This document shows, one piece after another, positions 8,649 through 15,875 of a stretch of 28,702 nt of DNA. Source of the DNA: JBFXAN01 sp050184225 (GTDB taxonomy: Bacteria > Chloroflexota > Dehalococcoidia > CAUJGQ01). A program made the translations under genes and the position numbers. The notes below the pieces were generated by a model that had not been told where the DNA came from, ran no database searches, and worked only from the letters and a program-made list of their open reading frames with translations. The DNA lies in NCBI GenBank assembly GCA_050184225.1, contig JBFXAN010000077.1, positions 1 through 28,702 of the forward strand, in the 5' to 3' direction. The first letter of the stretch is position 1. Every line of letters begins with the position of its first letter.

Positions 8649-8819
8649 TCAGAGTGGGGGCCAAACATCGTCACGGGCGGCGCCAGCGAACGGCGGCCAG
8701 ACATCATCCCGCGCCGCCGCGCCGAACGGCGGCCAGACATCGTCGCGCTTGGCAGTGGGCGCGTGTGGCGGCCAGACATCGTCACGGGCGGCGGCGGTCG
8801 AAGTGCGAAGCATTGACAT
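8649..8819 (-). CDS. Repeat peptide with four RDDVWPP units (candidate multicore RiPP precursor)
   Basis: 56 aa: an 11-residue head (MSMLRTSTAAA) and then four copies of RDDVWPP followed by H, F, F or L and separated by short Ala/Gly/Thr linkers. The last copy ends the protein. AGGAGG at 8828-8833 lies 8 nt before the ATG, the best ribosome-binding site in this region. All base differences between the four 21-bp copies fall at third codon positions and are silent, which shows selection on protein. No signal peptide, membrane segment or Cys is present. It sits between the CPxC-protein gene and the NHLP-like gene on the same strand. A multi-copy core of a modified peptide is the favoured reading; a stalling leader peptide or a short binding-motif array are alternatives. 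Function is not known. Confidence 0.75.
   Translation of the reverse strand: MSMLRTSTAAARDDVWPPHAPTAKRDDVWPPFGAAARDDVWPPFAGAARDDVWPPL
8655..8786 (-). repeat. Four 21-bp tandem-spaced coding repeats
   Basis: Copies at 8655-8675, 8691-8711, 8727-8747 and 8766-8786. Start-to-start distances are 36, 36 and 39 bp, all multiples of three, so the frame is kept. Each encodes RDDVWPP on the minus strand. The copies differ only at wobble positions (Arg CGT/CGC/CGG, Asp GAC/GAT, Val GTC/GTT, Pro CCG/CCC/CCA). Confidence 0.9.
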
Positions 8820-8827
8820 CTGATGTG

Positions 8828-8833
8828 CCTCCT
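8828..8833 (-). promoter_or_regulatory. Ribosome-binding site that fixes the repeat-peptide start
   Basis: Perfect AGGAGG on the minus strand, 8 nt before ATG 8819. It rules out the longer TTG start at 8849 and supports minus-strand coding over the competing plus-strand frame. A CTGGC-TAC-GCCAG hairpin (8834-8846) abuts it directly. Confidence 0.8.
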
Positions 8834-8875
8834 CTGGCGTAGCCAGCAACTGGGTTCAACACCGGGTAGTCCCGG
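8834..8875 (-). promoter_or_regulatory. Two tandem hairpins in the leader of the repeat-peptide gene
   Basis: On the minus strand CCGGG-ACTA-CCCGG (8862-8875) is followed by CTGGC-TAC-GCCAG (8834-8846), which touches the AGGAGG site. Each is a perfect 5-bp stem. They may modulate translation of the repeat peptide or protect the transcript; no known riboswitch class is recognised. Confidence 0.4.
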
Positions 8876-8883
8876 CGGAAATA

Positions 8884-9165
8884 TCAGGCGAAAGCCTGAC
8901 CGATTCTGCCAATCTCGACGAGCAACGGCCCTTTTGGCCGCAATCGCCCCTGTTGATACAACTCGACGACCAGCGCCCGAATATTGCTGAATCGGTGACC
9001 GAAGTCGTCGAGCAAGTTCGGTGCGGTATGGTGCGGATCCTGGCGGAGCGGCGCGCCGCAGCGCGGGCAATCGATGTCCGCTCCGAGGAAGTCGAGCATC
9101 TCGACTTCGCTTGCGGAGATGACCCAGTCCAAGCCAGGGATGACCACGCCGCGACTCAAGACCAT
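8884..9165 (-). CDS. Uncharacterised 93-aa CPxC protein
   Basis: I do not recognise this protein. It opens with MVLSRGVVIPGLDWVISASEVEMLDFLGADI, read here as two hydrophobic stretches, and has a single pair of cysteines (Cys33 and Cys36 in DCPRCGAPLR), compatible with half a zinc site or a redox pair, followed by LDDFGHRFSNIRALVVELYQQGRLRP, which looks like an amphipathic helix. AGGA about 7 nt before ATG 9165 favours this start over a GTG at 9219 that lacks a good site. It is the first of three minus-strand small genes, 64 nt before the repeat-peptide start. The stop lies in a perfect TCAGGC-TTTC-GCCTGA hairpin (8884-8899 region). A role with the repeat peptide is inferred only from position. 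Confidence 0.6.
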   Translation of the reverse strand: MVLSRGVVIPGLDWVISASEVEMLDFLGADIDCPRCGAPLRQDPHHTAPNLLDDFGHRFSNIRALVVELYQQGRLRPKGPLLVEIGRIGQAFA

Positions 9166-9442
9166 GCCGTTATCCTGTGTGTGCTGAGTGGGGCTGCTGT
9201 CTTTCGCTACCGTAATCACCTACCCTGACAAAACCCTGACAGAATCAGGCCGAAGCTGTCCGATCGACGACAGTGCAATCATTTTGTTATATTCCGGTCA
9301 GCGCACCTCCGTCCAGGCGAGTTCTTGCGCGGAGCGCCGCGGCGAGGAAACGCCGACGGCATAGTACTGCAATCGATCAAAGGCGGAACACGACCGACGT
9401 CGGATCCACCCGCCTACGGGGTCAATCGCATACAGTGGGCTG
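9166..9442. other. Divergent intergenic region between the small-gene operon and the MFS gene
   Basis: 277 bp without a supported gene. It contains a tandem direct repeat CCCTGACAAAACCCTGACAG near 9224-9242, a possible regulator site for the minus-strand operon, and an AT-rich TTGTTATATTCC near 9285-9294 whose TATATT could serve as a -10 element for the plus strand. No convincing -35 is seen, so promoter placement is tentative. Confidence 0.35.
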
Positions 9443-10642
9443 GTGACCCGACGTCAGCTTGCACTCGCCGTCTATCTGCCGACGTTTCTCCTTGCGTTCG
9501 GACAGGGCATCGTCTTGCCAACGATGCCGCTGTACGCGCTCGAGTTCGATCCGTCTGTGGGCAAAGCGAGCATCGCCGTTGCGGCGCTGGCCTTCGGCAC
9601 GATGCTGGCGGATCTCCCATCGGGCATGATCCTCGAGAAGCTCGGACGGCGGCCGATGATGCTGCTGGGCACGGTGCTGGTCGCCCTCTCCTATCTCGGG
9701 TTGGCATTGGCCCAGGCGTATCCGGAACTGCTGGTCTATCGCTTTGTTGGTGGTATCGGCACATCGTTCTGGGGCATCTCGCGACTGGCGTTCATGACCG
9801 ACGTGATCCCGATCGAAAGCCGCGGCCGCAGTCTTTCCGTCTTCGGTGGCATCCAGCGGATCGGCACGTTTGTCGGGCCGGTGACCGGCGGGTTGGTCGC
9901 CTCGATCTTCGACCTGCGGGCCGCGTTCTTCGTCGCGGCCGCGTTGGGGTTGAGCGCGACCCTGATGTCATTCGTGTTCGTTCCAGAAACCCGGCCGGCG
10001 GTGCCGACGAGCTTCCGCGGCCGATGGCGCGTGATCGGCGGCGTGCTGCGTCGAAACTGGAAGGATCTGCTGGGCGCCGGGTCCGCACAGATCTTCGCGC
10101 AGGCGATCCGCTCCGGTCGCCAGATCATTGTGCCGCTGTACGGGGCGACGGTGATCGGTCTGAACGCGGCTGAGGTTGGGACCATCATCAGCATCTCGGC
10201 TGTGATCGATATGTCCTTGTTCTTGCCGGCGGGCCTGCTCATGGATCGATTGGGCCGCAAATACGCATCGATACCGTCCTTTGTCGTGATGGCTGCCGGC
10301 ATGGCGCTGATGCCCCTGGCCGACAGTTTCATCACATTGCTGGTGGCGACGGCGGTGATGGGCGTTGGTAACGGTCTCGGCTCCGGCACGATGATGACGC
10401 TCGGCGCCGATCTGGCGCCACCAGATGCAGCGGGTGAGTTTCTCGGTCTATGGCGGTTGGTGGGTGATGCCGGCCAGATGAGCGGACCGATCGTCGTCGG
10501 CGGCGTCGCCGATGTAATCGGCCTCGCTCCCGCCGCGCTGGTCCTCGCCGGGGTGGGTTTGCTTGCCGCCGGGACGATCTATATTGCGGTGGAGGAAACG
10601 CTGAAGCGTCCGCCCGCCTCGCAACGTTCGGCGGCGGGTTGA
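9443..10642 (+). CDS. Major facilitator superfamily transporter
   Basis: Proton-coupled-type membrane transporter, 399 aa, with about 12 membrane helices. The MFS motif A appears in both halves: GMILEKLGRRPMMLLG after helix 2 and GLLMDRLGRKYASIPS after helix 8. YRFVGGIGTSFWGISRLAFM is the helix-4/5 region and GPVTGGLVAS resembles the antiporter motif C (a Gly/Pro-rich helix 5) seen in drug-efflux members, so export is plausible. It starts with GTG 9443; no strong ribosome-binding site is visible. It is divergent from the repeat-peptide operon and could export its product, but this rests on proximity alone. The substrate is unknown. Confidence 0.88.
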   Translation: MTRRQLALAVYLPTFLLAFGQGIVLPTMPLYALEFDPSVGKASIAVAALAFGTMLADLPSGMILEKLGRRPMMLLGTVLVALSYLGLALAQAYPELLVYRFVGGIGTSFWGISRLAFMTDVIPIESRGRSLSVFGGIQRIGTFVGPVTGGLVASIFDLRAAFFVAAALGLSATLMSFVFVPETRPAVPTSFRGRWRVIGGVLRRNWKDLLGAGSAQIFAQAIRSGRQIIVPLYGATVIGLNAAEVGTIISISAVIDMSLFLPAGLLMDRLGRKYASIPSFVVMAAGMALMPLADSFITLLVATAVMGVGNGLGSGTMMTLGADLAPPDAAGEFLGLWRLVGDAGQMSGPIVVGGVADVIGLAPAALVLAGVGLLAAGTIYIAVEETLKRPPASQRSAAG

Positions 10643-10869
10643 GTGGAAGCACTCTAGGTTACGAAACGGTAACGCCGAACCATCTCCGTGCTATACGTCT
10701 TGCGTCTTCACGTTTTCGCGCTTTTGAACCATGGCAAATTGATTGTGCTCGAAACGCGTCCACGCTACCCTGAGCACTGCTTGGGCGCGGACCGCGTCTC
10801 CAGACACCCGCTGCTCCGGCCCGTGTCGCTCCACGTCTCGATCTGTCGCAGCCTGGGGAGGAGCCAATC
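10643..10869. other. Leader region before the BMP transporter operon
   Basis: 227 bp without a gene. It has a short GTTAC-GAAACG-GTAAC hairpin at 10658-10673 and a clear GGGGAGGAG ribosome-binding site at 10855-10863 for the lipoprotein gene. I looked for a purine-type riboswitch, which sometimes controls nucleoside importers, and saw no recognisable core. Confidence 0.4.
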
Positions 10870-11901
10870 ATGACCACGAGGCGGTTCCTGATCGTCTTCG
10901 GCGTGCTGGCCGCGCTGGCGCTGATGCTTGGCGCCTGCGGCGACGACAGTGATTCATCGAGCGAGTCGGGGGAGATCTCGAAACTCAAGATCGGGCTCGT
11001 CACCGATGTCGGCAAGGTGGACGACAAGAACTTCAACCAGTCGGCCTGGGAAGGCGTTCAGCAGGCAGAAAAGCAGCTTGGCGCCGAAGTGAAGTACATC
11101 GAAACCACCGATCCGAAGGATTACGCCAAGAACATCGAGCAGTTTGCCAACTCCGATTACAATGTGATCGTCACGGTTGGCTTCGGATTGGCCGAGGCGA
11201 CCAACGCGGCCGCCAAGAAGTATCCGAACATCAAGTTCATCGGTGTCGATCAGTTTCAGGCGCCCGGCGCTGAAGTGGCGAACTATGCCGGTCTCGTCTT
11301 CGACGAAGACAAATCAGGGTTCCTTGCCGGCGCGTTGGCCGCACAGATGAATCAGACCGGCACGATCGGTCAGGTTCTGGGTACGGATGTCGTACCGGCC
11401 GTCAAGAAGTTCGGTGAGGGCTTCAAGGCGGGCGCTGTCTATGCCAAGCCTGGGATCAACGTGCTCACCTGGTACCACCCCGGCGGCCTGGCCAAGGGCT
11501 TTACCGACCCTGAGGAAGGCAAGAAGCAGGCGCTGCAGATGATCTCCCAGAACGCGGATGTGATCTTCGCCGCCGGCGGGCTCACCGGCAACGGTGGTCT
11601 GCTCGGGTGTGCCGAGAAGAATGTCCTCGCGATCGGTGTTGACGCCGATCAATACTACACCGTACCGGAAGCCCAGAAGGTGCTGCTCTCGAGTGCGATG
11701 AAGTTGATCACGCCGGGCGTGTTTGAACTGGTCAGAGCCGCGAAGGATGGCAACTTCAAGGGTGGCAACTTCGTCGGTCAGGTTGGCCTGGCACCGTATC
11801 ATGACCTCGAAAGCAAAGTGCCACAGGCGGTCAAGGACAAGATCGAGGAGATTGACAAGGGCCTCAAAGAGGGCACGATCAAGACCAACGTCAAGATCTA
11901 A
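10870..11901 (+). CDS. BMP-family ABC transporter substrate-binding lipoprotein
   Basis: Binding protein of a BMP/PnrA-type importer, 343 aa; characterised members bind purine and pyrimidine nucleosides. The lipobox is MLGAC with Cys23 predicted to be lipidated, then a Ser/Glu-rich linker. The fold's landmarks are LKIGLVTDVGKVDDKNFNQS written in pieces as IGLVTDVGKVDDKNFNQSAW at the start of the mature domain, the DYNVIVTVGFGLAEA segment, the GVDQF element and VIFAAGGLTGNG. GVDADQYYT near residue 258 matches the second-lobe strand. A strong Shine-Dalgarno site sits 6 nt upstream. Lower-GC Lys-rich codons reflect high-expression surface composition rather than obvious transfer. It is followed by a perfect 16-bp stem-loop and then the permease genes. 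Confidence 0.93.
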   Translation: MTTRRFLIVFGVLAALALMLGACGDDSDSSSESGEISKLKIGLVTDVGKVDDKNFNQSAWEGVQQAEKQLGAEVKYIETTDPKDYAKNIEQFANSDYNVIVTVGFGLAEATNAAAKKYPNIKFIGVDQFQAPGAEVANYAGLVFDEDKSGFLAGALAAQMNQTGTIGQVLGTDVVPAVKKFGEGFKAGAVYAKPGINVLTWYHPGGLAKGFTDPEEGKKQALQMISQNADVIFAAGGLTGNGGLLGCAEKNVLAIGVDADQYYTVPEAQKVLLSSAMKLITPGVFELVRAAKDGNFKGGNFVGQVGLAPYHDLESKVPQAVKDKIEEIDKGLKEGTIKTNVKI

Positions 11902-11920
11902 CCCACCGAGCAGGCCAATG

Positions 11921-11960
11921 GCTCAAAGGGGCAGGCAGCATCGCGCCTGCCCCTTTGAGC
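11921..11960 (+). terminator. Intra-operon stem-loop after the BMP lipoprotein gene
   Basis: GCTCAAAGGGGCAGGC (11921-11936) pairs perfectly over 16 bp with 11945-11960 across an 8-nt loop. There is no T-run after it. It lies 20 bp after the lipoprotein stop and 26 bp before the first permease, the classic place for a 3' stabilising or partially terminating structure that gives more binding protein than membrane subunits. Confidence 0.75.
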
Positions 11961-11985
11961 ATCAACCGATGGAGGGGTCGCGCGC

Positions 11986-13212
11986 TTGAGTTCTGACGCC
12001 GCCGTGCCGCCGTCGCGACCCCGACGCCGATGGATCCCCTCTGGCCCCCGCCAATGGCCGCGTTCGCGTCACGTGCAAGCCGCGCTCGTGCCGGTGCTGT
12101 CGGTGATCACGGCGCTGATCGTCGGCGCATTCGTGATCCTCCTGTCCGGTGGTAATCCGCTGCTGGCCTACGCCGGCCTCTACGAAGGCTCGATCGGCTG
12201 TCCCGGCGCACTGTCTGGTGGCGGCGTCGATGTCACAGAGCTGGTCTGCGTGGATTCGGTCGCGGACACACTGGTGACGGCGACGCCGTTTATCATTGCC
12301 GGCCTGTCCGTCGCGCTGGCGTTCAAGGGTGGGCTGTTCAATATCGGCGTCGAGGGCCAACTGCTCGCCGGATCGTTGGCGACCGTGTTCGTCGGCTACA
12401 GCATCTCCGGTATCCCCGCGATCGTGCACATTCCGCTGGCGCTGCTCGCCGGTGTGGCGGCCGGCGCCGTCTGGGGCGGCATTCCCGGCGTGCTCAAGGC
12501 GTTCACCGGCGCGCATGAAGTGATCGTCACGATCATGATGAATTACATCGCGGCGATCCTGACCAACTACCTCCTGGCGGGTGCGATGAAAGATCCGGCC
12601 AGCGGCGCCGTCGCCCGATCGCGGTACATTGCCGCATCAGCCCGGCTGCCGGACCTCGCTCCCGCGGCAGACGTGCTCTTCCACCTCGGCATCGTGATCG
12701 CGCTCGGCATGGCGGTGGCGGTCTGGTGGCTGCTGTACAAGACGACGATCGGCTACGAGATCCGAACGGTGGGAGCGAATCCGTTCGCCGCGAGATACGC
12801 GGGGATCAGCGTGGCCGGAACGATCGTGCTGACAATGGCGATGGCGGGCGGGCTTGCTGGACTGGCCGGCGCGATCGAGGTGACCGGCGTCAACTACTAC
12901 CACACGCCCGGCTTCAGCGTCGGCTACGGCTTCGACAGCATTGCCATCGCCTTACTCGGCCGGTCCAGTCCGATCGGTGTGATTCCCGCGGCCCTGCTGT
13001 TTGGTGGATTGCGCGCCGGTTCCAGCCGGATGCAGTTCTTGACCCAGATCCCGGTCGATATCATTCAGGTGATCCAGGCATTGGTGTTGATCTTTGTGGC
13101 AGCGCCCGCGATCGTGCGTTGGCTCTACCGGCTCCGGACGCCGCGCGGTGGCGCGCCGACCTCGAACGAAGAACTGGGTATCCCGGCCGCGACCGGCGAG
13201 GGGGTGATCTAG
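11986..13212 (+). CDS. BMP-type ABC transporter permease 1
   Basis: First membrane subunit of the nucleoside-type importer, 408 aa (branched-chain/ribose permease superfamily). A basic N-terminal tail (RPRRRWIPSGPR) precedes about ten hydrophobic segments. The family's hallmark FKGGLFNIGVEGQLLAGS appears in mid-protein, with AHEVIVTIMMNYIA and, later, AGISVAGTIVLTMAMAGGLAGLAGAIE. A Cys-containing loop (GCPGALSGGGVDVTELVC) between helices 1 and 2 holds two Cys that could pair outside the membrane. TTG 11986 is the start, with GGAGG at 11971-11975. The stop codon shares one base with the GTG of permease 2. Confidence 0.92.
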   Translation: MSSDAAVPPSRPRRRWIPSGPRQWPRSRHVQAALVPVLSVITALIVGAFVILLSGGNPLLAYAGLYEGSIGCPGALSGGGVDVTELVCVDSVADTLVTATPFIIAGLSVALAFKGGLFNIGVEGQLLAGSLATVFVGYSISGIPAIVHIPLALLAGVAAGAVWGGIPGVLKAFTGAHEVIVTIMMNYIAAILTNYLLAGAMKDPASGAVARSRYIAASARLPDLAPAADVLFHLGIVIALGMAVAVWWLLYKTTIGYEIRTVGANPFAARYAGISVAGTIVLTMAMAGGLAGLAGAIEVTGVNYYHTPGFSVGYGFDSIAIALLGRSSPIGVIPAALLFGGLRAGSSRMQFLTQIPVDIIQVIQALVLIFVAAPAIVRWLYRLRTPRGGAPTSNEELGIPAATGEGVI

Positions 13213-14150
13213 TGCTGGATATCGTTACCAGCATGATGGTCGTGGCGATTCCGGCGGCGACGCCGCTGATCTTTGGCGCGCTCAGCGGGCTGTTCTGCGA
13301 GCGGGCCGGGGTCGTCAACATCGCGATCGAGGGGATGATGCTCAGTGCCGCGTTCGCCGGCTTCATCGCCGGCGTTTACACCCACAACCTCGGCATCGCC
13401 CTGATCGTCGCGGTGCTCACCGGCGGCTTGATGGCGGCGTTGCACGCGCTGTTGTCGATCGAGTTCCTGGTCGATCAGATCATCAGCGGCACCGTGATCA
13501 ACATTCTCGCCATCGGTCTGACCGGCTACCTCGACCGCCAGATCTTCCCGACGGGCGCACCGGGTGGTCAGCGGACCTTTCCCCATATCGAGATTCCCGT
13601 GCTCAGCGACATTCCTTATGTCGGCGAGATCTTCTTCAGCCACGGACCGATCGTCTATCTCGCCTTCATCATGGTGGTGATCTCCCATATCGTGCTGTTC
13701 AAGACGCGGGCCGGACTGCGGGTCCGCGCCGTGGGCGAGCACCCGCTGGCGGCAGAGACGGCGGGCGTCAGCGTGATCCGCGTCCGCTATCTCGCCGTGA
13801 TCGCGGGGGGCATGCTTGCGGGTCTGGGCGGGGCGTACTTCACGCTCCAGTCGATCCCGCAGTTTCAGCCGCTGATGACGAACGGTCGCGGCTTCATCGC
13901 GCTGGCCGCGCTGATCTTCGGCAAGTGGACGCCGTTTGGGGCGTTGGGCGCCGCCCTGTTCTTTGCGGTCGCGGAGACGATTCCGTCAACGCTCCAGATC
14001 CAGGGTGTCGACTCCATCCTCGGCGTCGAGATCCCCTATCAAATCTTCGGCCTGTTGCCGTACGTCCTCACCATCCTTGTGCTCGCGGGCGCTGTCGGCC
14101 GCGCCACGCCGCCCGCGTCGGTGGGCGTGCCGTACGTGCGGAAGGGTTAG
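13212..14150 (+). CDS. BMP-type ABC transporter permease 2
   Basis: Second membrane subunit, 312 aa. It shows IPAATPLIFGALSGLFCERA and GVVNIAIEGMMLSAAFAGF, the paired-permease version of the family's NIGVEG block, then LVDQIISGTVINILAIGLT and AETAGVSVIRVRYLAVIAGG. The GTG start at 13212 overlaps the TAG of permease 1 by one base, with GAGGGGG about 7 nt before it; the frame is open far upstream but that part is a shadow of permease 1. Together the two permeases form the heterodimeric channel served by the double ATPase encoded next. Confidence 0.92.
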   Translation: MLDIVTSMMVVAIPAATPLIFGALSGLFCERAGVVNIAIEGMMLSAAFAGFIAGVYTHNLGIALIVAVLTGGLMAALHALLSIEFLVDQIISGTVINILAIGLTGYLDRQIFPTGAPGGQRTFPHIEIPVLSDIPYVGEIFFSHGPIVYLAFIMVVISHIVLFKTRAGLRVRAVGEHPLAAETAGVSVIRVRYLAVIAGGMLAGLGGAYFTLQSIPQFQPLMTNGRGFIALAALIFGKWTPFGALGAALFFAVAETIPSTLQIQGVDSILGVEIPYQIFGLLPYVLTILVLAGAVGRATPPASVGVPYVRKG

Positions 14151-14214
14151 CGATGCACTGTCGCTTGGGCGTCGGATTGTGCCGCTCCTTGTTCGAAGGC
14201 GAAGTGCATCTCAT

Positions 14215-15792
14215 ATGACCGCAACACTGGAGATGCGCGGCGTGACCAAGCGGTTTCCCGGTGTGGTTGCCAACGACCACATCGGCCTGCGTGTCGTGCC
14301 GGGGGAGGTGCACGCGCTGCTCGGCGAGAACGGGGCGGGGAAATCGACGCTGATGAACATCCTCTACGGACTCTATGAGCCGGATGAGGGGGAGATTCTG
14401 CTCGATGGTACGCCCGTCCGCTTTGCGGGACCGCGGGACGCAATCGCCCATCGCATCGGTATGGTGCATCAACACTTCATGCTCGTGCCGCCGCTGACGG
14501 TGGCCGAGAACGTGATGCTCGGCGACGAGTGCACCCACGGGCCGCTCTTGGACCAGGAAGAGGCGCACCGGCGGGTGCGCGACCTGTCGGACCGCTACGG
14601 TCTGACGGTGGACCCGGCAGCGCGGATCGTCGATCTGTCCGTCGGTATGCAGCAGCGCGTGGAGATCGTCAAGGCGTTGTATCGTGGGGCCGACATCCTC
14701 ATCCTCGACGAGCCGACGGCGGTGCTGACGCCGCAGGAAGCCGACGATTTGCTCACGGTCATGCGCGACCTCGCACGTCAAGGCAAGTCGATCGTCTTCA
14801 TCACGCACAAATTGCGCGAAGTGCTCGACGTGGCCGATCAGATCACGGTCCTCCGCGCGGGGCGAGTGGTGGCGACCACGACACCGGCAGCATTGCAGGC
14901 GGGGATCGATCCGCAGGCTGCGCCGGGCGGTGCTCCGCCGGGCACACGTTCGGCGGCGGAGATATTGGCGGCGATGATGGTGGGACGTCCGGTGTTGCTC
15001 CAGGTCGAGAAAGTTCCGGCGCAACCCGGCGGCGTCGTCTTGCATGTGGAGGCGCTGACCGTACTGAGCGACCGGCGCACGGTTGCCGTCCACAATCTGA
15101 CACTGGACGTTCGCGCCGGTGAGATCCTCGGACTGGCGGGTGTTGAGGGCAACGGCCAGACGGAACTGGTCGAGGCGCTGACCGGACTTCGCCCACTTGA
15201 GCACGGCCGGATTCTGCTGGAAGACAGGGATCTGACCCACGCTTCGCCGCGCAATTTTGTCGAGGCGGGCCTGGCGCACATCCCGGCGGACCGGCAGAAG
15301 TATGGGCTCGTCCTGACGCAGCCGGTCGCGGAAAACCTCGTGCTCTCGACGTACTATCAGCCGCCGTATGCGCGCGGCATACGACGGATCTTCGAAGCGA
15401 TCTGGCAGCACGCGCGGCACCTTGTCCGCGCGTTCGACATCCGCACGCCGAGTCCGGCGGTGCTGGCCGGCGCGCTGTCTGGTGGGAATCAGCAGAAGAC
15501 GGTCGCGGCACGAGAGTTTACCCGGCCGATTCGACTCCTGGTGGCAGCACAACCGGCCCGCGGCCTCGACGTTGGCTCGATGGAGTTCATTCACCGCAAG
15601 ATCGTCGAGGCGCGGGATGCCGGGGTCGCGGTCCTGCTTGTCTCTGCCGAGCTGGACGAAGTGATGTCGCTGGCCGATCGGATCGCCGTGATCTATCGCG
15701 GGGGCATTGTCGGTGAGGTGCCGGCGGCAAGCGCTGATGCGGAAGCATTGGGCCTGCTGATGGCCGGGGGGCACGGCGCCACTGCCCCGTGA
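14215..15792 (+). CDS. BMP/RbsA-type ABC transporter ATPase with two nucleotide-binding domains
   Basis: Tandem ATPase of the nucleoside/sugar importer, 525 aa. NBD1 is canonical: Walker A GENGAGKST (38-46), signature LSVGMQQR, Walker B ILILDEPTAVLTPQE, H-loop ITHK. NBD2 is degenerate as usual in this family: Walker A reads GVEGNGQTEL without Lys, the signature is LSGGNQQKT, and Walker B reads LLVAAQPARGLD with Gln for the catalytic Glu. So one active ATP site is expected. The frame is open upstream to 13936, but MTATLEMRGVTKRFPG at 14215 is the natural start; no strong ribosome-binding site is seen. It lies 64 bp after permease 2 and ends at the terminator at 15821. Confidence 0.93.
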   Translation: MTATLEMRGVTKRFPGVVANDHIGLRVVPGEVHALLGENGAGKSTLMNILYGLYEPDEGEILLDGTPVRFAGPRDAIAHRIGMVHQHFMLVPPLTVAENVMLGDECTHGPLLDQEEAHRRVRDLSDRYGLTVDPAARIVDLSVGMQQRVEIVKALYRGADILILDEPTAVLTPQEADDLLTVMRDLARQGKSIVFITHKLREVLDVADQITVLRAGRVVATTTPAALQAGIDPQAAPGGAPPGTRSAAEILAAMMVGRPVLLQVEKVPAQPGGVVLHVEALTVLSDRRTVAVHNLTLDVRAGEILGLAGVEGNGQTELVEALTGLRPLEHGRILLEDRDLTHASPRNFVEAGLAHIPADRQKYGLVLTQPVAENLVLSTYYQPPYARGIRRIFEAIWQHARHLVRAFDIRTPSPAVLAGALSGGNQQKTVAAREFTRPIRLLVAAQPARGLDVGSMEFIHRKIVEARDAGVAVLLVSAELDEVMSLADRIAVIYRGGIVGEVPAASADAEALGLLMAGGHGATAP

Positions 15793-15820
15793 TCGAACCG
15801 GACGGCGCGAATACGACAAC

Positions 15821-15850
15821 GCGCCCGACCGATCAAACCCGGTCGGGCGC
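15821..15850. terminator. Bidirectional terminator between convergent genes
   Basis: GCGCCCGACCG (15821-15831) pairs perfectly with 15840-15850 over 11 bp with an 8-nt loop. It sits between the stops of the BMP ATPase (plus) and the MMPL exporter (minus), so it probably ends both transcripts. No long T-run. Confidence 0.7.
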
Positions 15851-15875
15851 GCATTACGCCGGCGATTGGCGGTGG

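Noticed and set aside
8655..8786. CRISPR-like array
   Set aside because: Only four 21-bp units with 15-18 bp linkers that are themselves Ala/Gly codons; spacing is always a multiple of three and changes are silent. This is a coding repeat, not spacers.
8629..8823. Plus-strand frame with four GGQTSSR repeats across the same DNA
   Set aside because: Its wobble positions coincide with those of the minus-strand frame, so its repeats look conserved for free. It starts with TTG without a ribosome-binding site, whereas the minus frame has a perfect AGGAGG and fits an operon.
9325..10173. 282-aa plus-strand frame overlapping the MFS gene
   Set aside because: It reads the MFS coding sequence in another frame, giving Arg/Pro-rich low-complexity protein.
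10643..10869. Purine or other riboswitch before the BMP operon
   Set aside because: No conserved core could be recognised; only one short hairpin is present.
14068..15819. 583-aa minus-strand open frame opposite the BMP ATPase
   Set aside because: Antisense shadow of a canonical double ATPase; no motif of its own.
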